The notes beneath the pieces were generated by a model. It worked only from the letters and a program-made list of their open reading frames with translations, had not been told where the DNA came from and ran no database searches. 64,000 bases of DNA from Todiramphus chloris collaris (Eukaryota; Chordata; Aves; Coraciiformes; Alcedinidae): positions 891,006 through 955,005 of the forward strand of contig JANVCC010009942.1 of assembly GCA_025345505.1 (NCBI GenBank), given 5' to 3'. Every line of letters begins with the position of its first letter. Positions within the stretch are counted from its first letter, which is position 1. This document shows, piece after piece, positions 8,760 through 21,100 of the stretch. Both the position numbers and the translations under genes were made by a program.

Positions 8760-10271
8760 CCTGAGGCCCATGTAGTTGGACCAGAGGACTGCTCATAGCG
8801 GACTGGAGCAGCCTCCCTTCTGGAAGAATTCTCTCTTCTCCTTGTTTTACCTTGTAAGTAGAGTACTCATGCCTGTAGAGCAATGGTAGGTTTTCCATCC
8901 CATCTGCTCATTTTTTCTCCAAAGGCACAGAGAAGAGACCACAGTGTATGTTGTGACATGTACTGTTCCTGTTTAGCTGGTCTCGAAGAAGAGCGCATTC
9001 TCCTAGTGGCTTCAACATGGGTCCACTGAGGGGATGAATAGGATCTGTTCTCCCTTCTCTCTATTTTTTCAATCAGTTTCTCAAGTGATCTCTTAGTTTC
9101 CTTAGCCATCTTCTCCAGGGCTGATACACGGACATGTAGAGGACCAGAGACATTGTCTTCATACTGTTGTGCTCTCTTGGCCACTTCTGTCACAGTTGGT
9201 ACCTCGTTGTCTGTTCCCCAGACCAATGTTGACAATGTGTGGGAATATGCTGATGGGGCACTTCACACAAACTTCTGCAAGATGGGTCGCTGGCATGGGA
9301 TTGCATCAGGGTTCACTATTTGCCTATAAATAAATAAATCACCATAAATCACCTGTTGCACAGTTAATTCTCTCAAGTACTTAATACCTTTTTCCATGGT
9401 GGTCCATTTGGTTGGGTGGAAATTGATGTCCTCCTTATACGGGTACCTGGATTTTACAGCTGACAAGAGTCTTCTCCAGAGACTGATAGTGTTGCTCTTT
9501 CTTGCAAGCTCTTGATCAATACCTCCGTCTCTGGCCAGGAATCCCAGCTGCCTGGCTTCTCTGCCATGCAGTTTGATGATGTGGGCACCATTATCCCAGC
9601 ATTGGAGTAGCTAAGTGATCAGTGGCTCACCTTCATGATGGTTATAGTCCTTTCTCAGATTTCTCAGCTCCTTCGTAGATAAAGTTTTGGTCGTACCCTC
9701 TGCATCTGATGACTCCACATCTGATGGGTTTGCTTTAGAAGGACCTGTTCCACTGTCATCTGACACACTGGGTGATCTGTTTTTGTTAGGTGTTTCTTTC
9801 CAGCTGCAGTGGCATCAGGCTTTGCATCTTGTTCTGACTCATACTCAGATTCAGCTTGAGAAGGACCGTCTCCCTGATCTGTTGCTGGACTTGGCTGTTC
9901 TGTTTGTTTTCTTTTCTTCACAGGAGCAACTCGTACAGGTGCAGTTTGAGTGGGAGTGGTCACAGTAGCTGTCAGTGTAGCTGCCGGCTTTGATGCTGGT
10001 GTTAGAACAGCTCCAGTGCTTGTTGTGGGTGTTGGAGCAGCAGCAGCGCTTGTTTTGAGAACAGGAGGAGCAGTAGCAGCAGCAAGGCTTGTTGGGGGGC
10101 CTGCGGAGACTGAGTAGCCGTGGTGCTTAGGTTTGGAGCTGGCACGGCAGCAGGGCTTGTTGGGGAGGCCTGTGGAGACTGAACAGTCGCAGCATGTTTC
10201 CAACGTACAGAGCGTATCACGGACAGTTGCAGGGAAGCAGCACGCAATCTACGTTTTTTGGTGGCTGCCAC
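8760..10271 (-). pseudogene. ERV B gag
   Basis: Probable start at 10271: MAATKKRRLRAASLQLSVIR, a basic N-terminus, then an Ala/Pro/Thr-rich linker (10000-10170, GCA-repeat rich). The frame shifts near 10020-10100 into a second frame ending VKKRKQTEQPSPATDQ and SEYESEQDAKPD. Capsid-like sequence is at 9263-9466 (YKEDINFHPTKWTTMEKGIK). At 8867-9235 comes a strong coiled-coil stretch (RVSALEKMAKETKRSLEKLI), then an Arg-rich tail. No CCHC zinc knuckle is visible. Overall it fits an ERV-L-type Gag with several frame breaks. Start and domain borders are approximate. Confidence 0.6.
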
Positions 10272-10722
10272 CTATATTACTGCACTGATGACTAATCTGA
10301 TGCCACACAGTGAAGATATTAGAAAGTAATAGCAATAATATGATCTTCTGGTAGTAACCATGTCCACAATTCTCACAATTTGGAGTTCTAAGATCTGGTA
10401 TAGTCAGATTAGCATAGCGCGAATCAGTATAAATTACCGAGATAAAACCATAAGTATTCATAGTAATAAAATCCACTATGCAATGCCAGTAGTACCAAGA
10501 TGCACTCGCTGCCCAATTCAGTGCAACATAAATCAGAGATAAACACCACAGGAAAGCAAAGGCTTTCACCCAGCGCCCAAGCCCGAGAGCTTTCAGGTAA
10601 ACAGTGAGAACAAGCAAAGAGTAACATAACGCGTACGGCACATAAGGGAACAGTACAGCATTCATCTCCAAAAGAAATGCTAAAAAGACACGAACGGACA
10701 CTGCTCTCAGAAACGACATCAT
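10249..10722 (-). CDS. ERV B pre-gag ORF: intact 157-aa multi-pass membrane protein, unknown function
   Basis: An uninterrupted frame between the primer binding site and gag, on the viral sense strand. I do not recognise it. The protein is very hydrophobic, with spans at about residues 9-46 (probably two segments split near FPYVPY), 52-72, 75-98 and 124-142. There is a possible N-glycosylation site (NLT, 105-107) and a CENCGH motif (116-121) just before the last span. Its stop overlaps the putative gag ATG by about 22 bases, a compact arrangement typical of viral genes. It is intact while gag and pol of the same provirus are broken. It could be a 5' accessory gene, a captured host fragment, or a chance ORF; codon statistics or relatives would decide. 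Confidence 0.45.
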   Translation of the reverse strand: MMSFLRAVSVRVFLAFLLEMNAVLFPYVPYALCYSLLVLTVYLKALGLGRWVKAFAFLWCLSLIYVALNWAASASWYYWHCIVDFITMNTYGFISVIYTDSRYANLTIPDLRTPNCENCGHGYYQKIILLLLLSNIFTVWHQISHQCSNIGGSHQKT

Positions 10723-10839
10723 TTAGGCAGTCTGTTCTAGTTTCCAATTCTTAAAGACGCTCAGGAAAAAGGTGATACTCTCTGAAGTGAGAGAACCGGA
10801 ATTTGAAATATTTCAGCAACCTATCAGAGCTCTGATCGT

Positions 10840-10857
10840 GCCCCACTTTGGATGCCA
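10840..10857 (-). other. ERV B primer binding site, tRNA-Lys(1,2)-like
   Basis: Minus strand reads TGGCATCCAAAGTGGGGC, seven bases after the LTR. It matches the Lys-1,2 type primer site TGGCGCCCAACGTGGGGC at 15 of 18 positions. Other tRNAs are possible given decay. Confidence 0.5.
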
Positions 10858-10864
10858 ATAACTC

Positions 10865-11658
10865 TGTCACAGTTTAGGGTCAGGGCAGCCCCTTAGACCT
10901 ATAACAGACACTCTCTGTTAACCCCCTCCCTCCCCAAATGGGAGGAGAAAGGGAATAAGGGAGAGAGATTTAGCAATTAGAAAAGGAAACTAGAACAGCT
11001 TTAATCAAAATGAAATTAATAATTATAATTTATACAAATATATATAAAACCAGTGTCAAACCCAACCCCAATGGTAGTTACATCACCGTCACCACTGATG
11101 CTGTGGAGGCACCGGGGAAGTCCCAGACTTGGCCCCACAGCAGATGGGAGCTGTGTTCAGGAGATGGATTCTGGTACCAGGTTCAGGAACACGCAGACCG
11201 GATCGAAGGCAGAACGGACAGAGTCCTCCTTGGGTGCTCCAAGGAAGGAACCGAAAGAGGACCCAAGCCAAGCCAAGCAAAAGCTGGCAAGGCAGTCCAA
11301 GAGGGGAGAAGAGCCCAGAGACCCTTTGGATCCCACAGCTCTAAACCGAATATGGCGTATATGGGATGGAATACCTCATTGGTCACTTTAGAGTCACCTG
11401 TCCTGCCCGCTCCTCCCTGCAGGTGCAGCCTTTCACTCTCTGCACCCTCCAATGTGGTACACAAGATCCAGCAGTGGCTTTGGTCTGCATACCAATCCTT
11501 GGTAGTAATTCTAAACATGAGGTGTTATCACTGCTAGAAGCAGACACTGTCTGTGAGAACAGGCTACTAACTTCAGAAAGTGCAGTTAATTAGAAGAACT
11601 GAGCTGAAAAGTAAAATTACTGAACAGAATTAGTTCTGTTCTCACTCAAACCAGGACA
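10865..11658 (-). repeat. ERV B 5' LTR
   Basis: On the minus strand it starts TGTCCTGGTTTGAGTG (ends at 11658) and finishes TGTGACA (10865), giving a short TGTC inverted repeat. The TGTCCTGGTTT start is common to a large group of bird ERV LTRs. A promoter-like stretch (ACCAATGAGG then CCATATACGCC) lies in the middle. A diverged relative is at 62690-63273. Confidence 0.75.
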
Positions 11659-14595
11659 GTGGCTATTAAGAAAAGAGGGAAGTTCAGTTACATTGAAGCT
11701 CTTTCTGCTTCCACTCCCAGACCTCCTGCATGTGTACTTCAATTTGGCCCCGGATTGCATACATTCCTGTTTATGAACTGTCTATCTGAGAGGTAGTCAC
11801 TGTGTGCATCATTGAACGTGAGTTCTAGTGAGTTTGAACCACCTGTCTGAAAATTTCTCTTTATTTTTCTGTTAATAGAGTACTACTGACCTTCTCTTTA
11901 CCACTTGATGGGTCCCACTGGCATGGTCCCACTCCATTTCACAAGTTCACAATACAATAGTACAAAAGCCAATTTTCAGAGAACAGTTTGAGTCTTTGGG
12001 TAGGGGTATCAATAAAGTCCTCATTGTTAGGTAACAGTCTGGAGATAACATTTTTAGCTTTCTTGGGCAAATCTTGAAAAGAATAATCAACACTCAGACC
12101 ATAGAAAAATTTGTCAGATCTAGGAACTAATCACTTAAATTCCTATTGTGGCTATGACCTGCATCTCCCATGTCTATAGAGTTAAATGAGCTCAGAGCAG
12201 CACACATTGCTAAGAAAACAGTGAGAGCTAGCTGAAGTTCCTGAGATGTAAAGGTTTTATACCTGGCAATTTCTTCCTCTAGTTCCATCAGATGCTCACA
12301 AAAGCATGTATAAATGAAGTGAGGTTTGATATAACTTCCCATTCAGCTGTGAACAGCAGAAACCTGACTTTCAAATGTTGCTATGCAGAACTTAGATTCA
12401 GTGAAATGCAGGAATGTTCCTAGAGAAGGAAAGCTATGTCCTCTCTTTTTTATGAGACCTGGCGGTTAATGACATAAAACCTTTCAGATACATCACTCCT
12501 CCATTTTAGTCTTTCTTGGCTATGCTGATCAGTGCAGGAAAACACATGGTTATCCCCAAACTACACTCACAATCCAGTGTCGTGCCTTTCACAGATAAAC
12601 GATCACATGAGGAATTCTGCTCCCTGTGAATAGACCTTTCTGGGTTACAACCAGCAGCAGTGAGTGAAGCTGTTAGTAGCACCTGGGATTCTGGTTCTTT
12701 GTATACGCAATCAGCAGCATCGCTTTTGCCTTCTGTTGCCAGGAGTCTTAACAACCAAAATTTTACCTTTTTGAGAAAATAATGAATGCTGAGATTCTGC
12801 ATAGCAAACTGAAGATTCAGAAACATGGAGAAAAGTCACTGCATCTTGAGTAGTGGTCACAGACTTGTTATAGCTGTACTAAACACAAAAGTAGAAAATA
12901 GTTTTGTTAACATCAATATGTTTTGTTTCTTTTTCTTCTTTTTTTTTTCCTCCCGATCTGTTTTGTGGCAGTTGAGTTCTTGTGTTTGCAAAAAAATTAC
13001 ACAGAGCTTGCTTTCTCTCTGAATACATGCAATTACATTTGAGTGTGTTGAGTGTTTAATTTACAGCTCATTCTGGACATAAAGAATTAAATGGTTCATA
13101 CAGAGCTAACTGCATTTAGGATTCTGACAAGGAATTCATACTGACTGTAAGTGATCCACAGAATCCCATTTTTCTTAATTAAGTCAGAGTACCTACCAGC
13201 ACCTGGTTTGCAGGAAATAAAGGTCCCTGCACCTGCTGTCCTATCTCCAGGTTGGGGTTTCTACACATCTCTGATGATGACGAAAAGGCGTATCAGTGCC
13301 TGCAACTTGGTTCATGGTCAGGATTATATCCATAGGATTTCCACTTGACAGAGCAGCATCACATTGTCATTTCTCATCTGCTTAGCGTAGGAAACGTGCC
13401 TAGACCTCTACAGAATTCTTCAAGTCTACTCACAGGTTGGGGTTTTTTTCACTTGCTCTGGGGATGCTTGGTTCAGTTTGAAATGACGTGAAGGAATATG
13501 AGTATAATACTCTGTCCATTGCAGAGATGAAAGAGGAGATGTCCTCTATTCCTTCTGAGAAAAGATCAGATAGTAGAGACTGTAAAAGAAAGGGAAAAAG
13601 GAAGCTGAATAGCAGTAGATGGTGCCATCTTGCCCCAGACTGTAGCCCTCCTGCATTTCTGCAATACACATACACATGTACTCACCTGTCCTCAGTCTGC
13701 CACAAGCTAACACCTATGTTTCTCCTTGAGTTACAGGTAGTAAACATACCTTAGGGGATCAGCTTTGGCTTGAAACATTTTATAACAACAAAGGTTATAT
13801 AAGTTCATTAGGTAGACTATCTCCTGATTGTTACAGCTCTGAAAAAGTCTTTTTCTGGTATGATGTAAGTCTGCTTGGATATTTGCTAGTTTTAATTCAT
13901 AAAGCAGAGGTATATGGAGAACCTTTACCTGATACTGTTACTCATAGGCAAATCTTGTAGTCTATTAGCAAATTATATAACCCTGGAGAACTTAACATCC
14001 AAAGCTGTGGGTGAGACTCTTAAGAATAAATTCATCTGATACATTGCAGACATCCATATCCAAATTAAACCCATAAGGTTCTCTTCCAGTCAATGGCAAG
14101 AAACACTTTTTGCTCTTATCTCATTCTGAAGTAGTTGCCTAGTTTAAACCACAGGAATTGAACCCAAAAAGACCTCTGCCAGCCTGTGTCAGAGCTGTGA
14201 ATAGTTGTGTTAATTAAGCTGTCTAGCTCTGCCAAGAGAAATTTCTAATAGGGATGAGGATATAGAAGCAAAAGTTTTACTGCTTTATTTTGATTTGCTG
14301 TAGGATCACAGTTGGGACTGCATGACAGTTTATTACATTCCAGGGCAAAATACAGTTTTGTTGATATAGTTATGTCCACACTGGAAACACTTTCTGATAG
14401 AGCACAGCCATTTCCTCTACTCCATGCCTTTAAAAGACCAGCTATCCAACTCATTCATTCACACTTACTTGTTTGCAATTGTAGTTGTTCATTTCTGGAA
14501 TGGTACAGTAGGAAATGCTTTATTCTTTTGATTTTCCAGTGCAGTACTTCACTCTGCCACTCTGGCAATACAGAAAAATTTCACTGATAATCTTT
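11659..14595. other. Host sequence (probably RAB3C intron), no gene seen
   Basis: AT-rich, with only short scattered open frames in all phases and no recognisable domain or RNA gene. A short T-rich run is near 12930-12950. By position it lies upstream of RAB3C exon 4 and is probably intron 3 (exon 3 itself was not found in the window). Confidence 0.6.
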
Positions 14596-15115
14596 TCACA
14601 GAATCACAGAATCAGTATTGCTGGAAAGTACCTTTAAGATCATCAAGTTCAACCATTATCTAACTCTACTAGTGCCACTACCACACCATATCTTTGAGCA
14701 GTATATCTAGACAGCTTTTAAATACATCCAGTGATAGTGATTAAACCACTTCCCTGGACAGTCTGTTCCAGTCTTTGATAACCAATTTGGTATTATAAGT
14801 TTTTCCTAATATCCAGCCTAAACCTTCCCTGGTGCAACTTAATACTATTTCTCATGTCTTGCCAGTTGTGACGTGAGAAGAGAATAACATCCACCTCTCT
14901 ACAACCTCCTTTCAGGTAGTTCTAAGAGAGCGATAAGGTCTTCCCTAAGCCTCCTTTTCTTCAGACTAAACATCCCAGCTCCTTCAGTTGCTCCACATAA
15001 GACTTATTTTCGAGGCTCTTCACCAGATTTGTTGCTCTTCTCTGGACCTGCTCCAGCATCTCAATGTCTTTCTTATACTGTGGTACCCAAAACTGTTTTA
15101 TGAAGTGTGATGCAT
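14596..15115 (-). mobile_element. CR1 LINE, 3' fragment
   Basis: Starts with CACAGAATCACAGAATCA, the complement of the CR1 3' terminal repeat, followed by the complement of the conserved 3' UTR (CTTTAAGATCATCAAGTTCA). The minus-strand reading at about 14961-15100 gives [20 protein letters not shown], the end of the CR1 ORF2 reverse transcriptase protein. It is 5'-truncated, as usual for CR1. Confidence 0.85.
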
Positions 15116-15535
15116 AACAAAATTCAGATATATAATAGAGTTGAGAGGCAAATAGGTGGATGGATAGATAGAGAGACAAACAGACAAACACAATCTTTCA
15201 CTTTGTGAATCATCTAGCAGCTCTATTGACATTGTGAATGAATATGAAATTTTTTTTTTACAGCTTTTTTCTTTATTTATTTTTAGTCCTAGAAATAAAA
15301 TTTAATGCCTCCCATTATCTGTGAGTCAGCAGAAATAAATCTGCAGTTTACTTGCTTGCAGGAGGAGTCAGAAAGACAATCCTGCCACCCTGTGCCAGCA
15401 GGATGTAGACAGTGAAATGATGTTTCCTGTTGTCTGGCTTCTGGCAGCCCTTACAAAATGAATTTTAATCAGTAGTATACCAAAAGAAAAGTGTGACCAG
15501 ACTAATAAAAAATTTACCTTCATGGCCTCAAAGAA

Positions 15536-15657
15536 AAACAAAACAAAAAAAACCAAAAAACAATCAACCCCCCCCCAAAAAAAAAAAACAAAAAAAAAAA
15601 AAAACCAAACCAAAACAAAAAAAAAAAAAAACCAACCCCAAAAAAACCCCAAACAAG
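15536..15657 (+). repeat. A/C-only low-complexity tract
   Basis: Over about 120 bases nearly every plus-strand base is A or C, mixing A runs with C runs up to 9 long. Apparent long frames here are composition artefacts. Confidence 0.85.
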
Positions 15658-16684
15658 CCAGAATGTACGACTACATAACTCATCCGTATCTCATTAACCG
15701 TTAGCAGTGAGATTAAGGTAGTTAGCATTTCACCAGTCCAGTTTCAGATATCTATGAAAAGAGGCAGAAGATCAAGTGTTCAGTGGAAAACTAGGCCACA
15801 TGCATTCTGACTCAAAATTTCAGACCTCAGGTCTCTTGTTCTTGCAAGTGTACAGCCACATAGGGAAATTACTTCCAAAGAGGTACTGGTGCAAGAACAC
15901 AATGATTCCAGTGTACCTCTGAAAGTTTCATCTTCTAGAAGATAACAAAATAAGTAACTTTAAAGACAAAATCCTGATAGGATTCATGCCAGTTCTCAGA
16001 TAAAAAGTACTATTATAGCAGTAATATATCCCCTATGTTTCAGTAAAACAAAACTGTCTTATCAACAAAAAGTGACTTACATAGTAGCGCTGATGCATGG
16101 TTTGCAACCTGAATAAATCCTTAACAAGGACAGTCCATGAGAATTTATCACAGGTGGCTTCAATGACCTAATAAGGTTTTTCAGTGATTAAAATTAGGTC
16201 TGTTTAACTTATTTTTTTAAAACAGGCAAACAGGCATTTCAGAACACTGTTTACGCGTATATAAGACTTAGCTGTCTATGAAAGACTTTGCAAAATAACA
16301 AATGAAAAAAATAACCTAAAATGATCTAATAAGATCAGACATAAAAGAAGCAAAAGCAGAATTCATTTAAACTTGAAAAATGAAAGCTAAAACAATGGAG
16401 GAAATAAAATCCAAACCAGTGAATTTGAGAACTGAAAGAAACTTTTAAGGCATTCTTGGCAAAATAGGCAGAAAGGGATGAATAGCTGCAAATATACAAT
16501 GAATAAGTTATGACAGTTATGACAGTAAAAAGGTTGGGGCAACCCAAATTTACAGAGAACTGTTTAATGAGAAGTTCCCTAAAATAAGGGACCACCACTT
16601 GTGCAGTGAACAGGGTAGTATTAGATATAAGCATGTAGGACCAAAAGGACTTGTTCAGCAAATATTGCTTGCTTAACTACCTTT

Positions 16685-16704
16685 GGGGGGGGGGGGGGGG
16701 GGGG
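16685..16704 (+). repeat. G20 homopolymer
   Basis: Twenty consecutive G on the plus strand. This can form G-quadruplexes and is a common site of length error. Confidence 0.9.
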
Positions 16705-18000
16705 AATAAAAAGCACATCACTGGAGAAAGAAAAACAGCAACTGTGAGGACACATACTTATGTGTATCTATTTCCTGGTACATATATGAATACAAAATGA
16801 AAAGCAAAAAATACATTTAAGTGACAGCAAATTGCTCATGTACTTGAAAGTTCAATATACTCAAACAGATGCTATAGTTGCTTTAGAAAATTACTTCAGT
16901 ACTCCCTTATTTCACAGATATATCTTAAATACTAGAGTAAGGTTCAGCTGTATTGATTAGTGTCATTACTCAGAGTTCCAGTGAGTGTGCAATCAACATA
17001 TGTCAGTGATAAACAGGGTCATTTATTTGGAAGCATATGGAACATGAAACCATGGGGATAGTCAAAGAATGTGAAAGTGCATACTGTATTTTACCTTTTA
17101 TTATTTCCATTAATATTATTTTCTTGTAAATACTTTTTTCCATCTCCTCACAATACCTAATTTTTTATGATTTTATGCACTGTGCATGTGTAGTAGTATC
17201 TTTGAAGGACGATAATTTAATGGTGGTTTTCTCAGCAGGAAGAAAATTAAAATATACAGCCTTTTGTCTGTGTAGTAAGTTTCCAAATCACTTTCTACAG
17301 TATGACACACCTGCAGCATTATACATGACATAAAAACTCTTCATCAACATGTGTCATTACTGTGTACCACTGTGAAATATGTGTTATATTAGTTGGTCTG
17401 CTCACAAGTAAGCTTTGTTGTAGGAGAGGATTTTGTACTCCCATGAGTAAGAATTAACTATTGAAATGTATTTTACATTGTTTTATCATTACACTAATTA
17501 CAAGGATTTAGGTTGTAAGATCTCTCTGCTGTTAATGTCTAACCCACTATTTGTTCTCTTAATTTTCTGTGTAAACATCTGTTTGACTTTTCTAAACAAA
17601 AAGCCTGGAAAAGTACTGTATACTACACACCAGAAAAAGAAAGAAATCCAAGCTGACTTTGAAAGGGAATGTACTGTCTTATTTAATCCTGCACACCTTC
17701 AGCCAAATTCCAACTTTTTTGCTAGTAGGTCAGAAACTTCCATACAAGTACTCTGTCATCTGCTTCCTTGACAAAAAAAGCCTCCAGGGTGTGCAATGTC
17801 GGGGTGCATTACTGTGTATTGGGACCTTACTCTGCCTAAAGCTGTTCTTTGCCTTACTGCTAGCTTCAGTGTGCTGCCTGTGCAGGTACAGGAAAACGCT
17901 TCACTTGGTGGGCTTTTTTTTCTAGAGAGATGGCCATCAGAGCTCAGGAGGTACTGGGAAGGAGGGATACAAAGTATAGTACTAACATAAAGCACAGTCT

Positions 18001-18039
18001 GGGGTTTTTACCTTTTTTTTTTGTGTTTTTCTTATTTTG

Positions 18040-18070
<31 letters not shown>

Positions 18071-18133
18071 CCTTTGGGGTTTTTTTTTTTTTGTTTGTTT
18101 TTGGTTGGATGTTTTTTGTTTGTTTGTTTAATG
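18001..18133 (-). repeat. G/T-only low-complexity tract
   Basis: About 130 bases of T runs broken by G runs (plus strand), the reverse-complement style of the A/C tracts at 15536 and 35225. Confidence 0.8.
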
Positions 18134-21100
18134 TAGTAAAGAGAAGATCATGACTGGACTTCTGCTACACTGGTACTGGAAAGTAGTTTCAAGTTATATT
18201 TGACAGTTGGGAAGAAAGCAGGATGGAGAGATTGTGCTAAAGATGTAAAAATTAAGGACATCTGTCACCAGATTAATATAAATTAAGTATGTCCTGCAGG
18301 CATCTGGTCCTTTATTGTAACTCCAAGTAAAGGGACATACATAAGAATTAGTCTGAACATAAATATCTTGCCCATAATATATTCATTTGATACCATATAC
18401 TGTTATCCAATGGCTTTACATTTTAATGCCAGAAAATAATCTTCTGACAATAGACACTTTGTACTTTTTTTTGAAACAACTGTGCAGAAAAGGCACCGAA
18501 GTTAAGTCATGGGCTACTAAGAAAATAATTTGTACATTACATTAAAAATAGAACGTAACTCTATAAAGTACTCCGCAGAGGATTCTAGATGAGAAGACAG
18601 TTCTGTGTGCAAGGTAAGAACATACAGAAATGATTTATTAGAAAGAAAATACTCTGGGATGCCTATCTCCCATTTTAGGTACTACACAGAATTAAATAGT
18701 TCTCAATGCCATGTCAGTTCTTACATATTCTTGTCTTAAGTGCAGACCCAGGGAAATCCCAAGAGGAGAAATTATTGAGGAAACATATACTTCCTCATCA
18801 CAACTATGGTAATGGATTATCGCTGAAATACACAAGAATAAATGTCACAAACACACAGGGACTAACAGCTCTTAAATCTTTAGCTGTTCTCTCCTTTTTG
18901 TTTTGTTTATGTAGGTTTTTCTGAGTAACTAAACTTTTTGGAAAACGATATATTTCCTTGCACAATGTTGTAAAAATATATATATTAATGATCAGCTCAG
19001 TTTTGCCCTCCAAAAGAACTAGATTGATTTTGATTTTCTTCATAACCTATCAAAACTGAGATGTGGGCTTCTAAATGATGTGGGTTTCTAAAATGAAGTT
19101 ATGGCTTCAGAAACTTGTAGTGGAATCTGCTGTTAAGGTAGATTTTGTGTGGGATTTTTTTTAACTGGCAAAGCTAAATTGATTTCCCTTAAAGTAATTG
19201 CAGTTCCTACAAGAACAATGAAAAACTGTCGTGTTCTGGATAATGTGCATTTTGACTAGCCTTCTAGCTGAATAGGAACCAGAAATCTGTTAGTGTTGCA
19301 GCTGTCAGGCAACTTCTGCCCCATTGATTTATCTTCTTCCAAGGAAAGGTTAAACATGTAGCCTTTCATTGCGTGGTGTGCACCTTTTGACTCTGCACAA
19401 GGAAGATAACACCAATAAGAAGTAAGCAGTAAGTCATTGGTATTCTTCTGGTTACTTCAATATCAGCTTATTTCATAATCACAAGGCATTTTTCTATTCA
19501 TCTGCCCTTCAGTCTAGACAGAAAACATAATATCGTATGAACAATAAGTGACATACCAAATACAGTCAGTCCTGGACAATATTCATATATTCCAGTCTGT
19601 TCCAAGAGTAAAGGGTAGCTATATCCCATTTTTGCTATTACATCCACTTGTCTCCAGATCTTTTCCCTTGGCTGCTTTTTAATACTGAGGATGGAAGGAA
19701 TCTATTTTGTTCATTTTCCCCCCATCTTTGCTTCCCTCCACCTATGTTCAATACTCCTGTGTGCTGAGACATCTTAGCCCATTCCCTGTTAAATATTAAT
19801 AAATACATGCAGTCCACAGGTCCTGGTGTCACCACTGAAAATAAGCATTGTAAATTCAATATACATCATCTATTCTGAATAAAAGTGGAGATGCTAGGAT
19901 GTCCACTACACTTAGATCCTTGAAGAGAATGATTGAGGTGCAATTTCCCCATTCCTGTCACAGATTCATCTACCTCAGCTTTCTATTTTGGTATTTTCTT
20001 TATTAATTGCTTTCTTAGCTTTCACTAATTGTTTCAAAAATTATAAAGGGTTTTGTGAATGCAAGAGGTAAAAGAATTTACATTAGCCATAATCATTGAG
20101 CTTTTACAGCCCTTAGCTGGAGCATGCAGGAATGGTGAAATGAGTAGCAAAAGCTGGAGTTTGAAAGTTGGTAATACTCAGATCTTCCTCTTTATTATGG
20201 GAGGTAAGATCACGAGCTGTTTCTCAATGCTAGTTACATTTCTTGCAGCTGTGTATGTCCCCAGGTGCTCATCTGTTCAACTAAAATCTGTAAACTGTTA
20301 AGATCTTCTTTTTATTGTTACTGATGTTACTACTAATTATTTCTCGTATATTTCTGCTATGACAGTAACCATGGCCACAAAAACTCCAGTATTCAAGTAC
20401 TCTAGAACTCTTCTGTCTCATTTTCCCGCAGAGAGCTTCAAATTTTTAATCTCAGCATTATCTTCAAAATCCCAATCAGAAAGTTGAGTTTGGGTTTTTT
20501 GGATGGATGTTTCATCTTCCACTAACAATAGATTATTTACTGGAGAACAGATGGAAATCCTGAGGCCACATCGCTTCCTGTCTTCCCTGCAGGAGGTCTG
20601 AGCACCAAGCGCAGAGCAGCTGGTACAGACCAAACTTCCAAATGGCCATTAGGACTAAGCGTTGCAATCATTTAATGTGCTGTATAGACTAATTCTATAT
20701 AGGGCCCATCTCCATCATATCCTCAAGATGACAAGGATAGAGAGAGGAAATGGGAAAACTCCAAGATACAGGGGCATTCCTAAGGCACATAATCTGTCAG
20801 GATTGCTGGGAATAAAAAGGGTTTAAGAAACATAAAGGAAGGCATGGGAAAGGGAATGGAACATATGATACATCCTGAAGTATAAAAGACACTTGGTAGT
20901 ACAAGGGACATCTCAGACTCTCAAATGGCTTGAATGGGGAGAGTGCCAGGGCTTCTTACACACATGAAGGTTGAGAAAGGACTTCTGACACAATTCTGTC
21001 CCCTGAAAAGATGGACGTGGCAGAACTTCCTCTTACCATCCCAGGCTGTGTCAGAGGTTGGAGAGGGCTGTTGTATACTTTCCCACATCACCAGATGGGA

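Larger units (their letters stand above)
521..11658 (-). mobile_element. ERV B: old class III (ERV-L-like) provirus, interrupted by A1
   Basis: Read on the minus strand, the order is 5' LTR (10865-11658), primer binding site, a hydrophobic ORF, gag, protease, reverse transcriptase, RNase H and integrase. The integrase is split by provirus A1 (1009-6014). The 3' LTR is not recognised in the window. RT motifs (a YIDD box and the stretch AFFSIPIAPE) and a Gag without a visible zinc knuckle fit the ERV-L class of endogenous retroviruses, which are usually env-less. No env was seen here. Stops and frameshifts break every large gene, so the element is old and inactive. Class assignment is from motif recall, not a database search. 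Confidence 0.75.

Noticed and set aside
10424..10747. Second frame overlapping the pre-gag ORF
   Set aside because: Less hydrophobic pattern, no motif, and it overlaps the better-placed frame; kept only as an alternative reading.
11010..11537. 175-codon plus-strand frame
   Set aside because: It lies wholly inside the ERV B 5' LTR in antisense, and the related LTR at 62690 does not keep it open.
15493..15704. Lys/Gln/Pro-rich frames
   Set aside because: Pure products of the A/C low-complexity tract.
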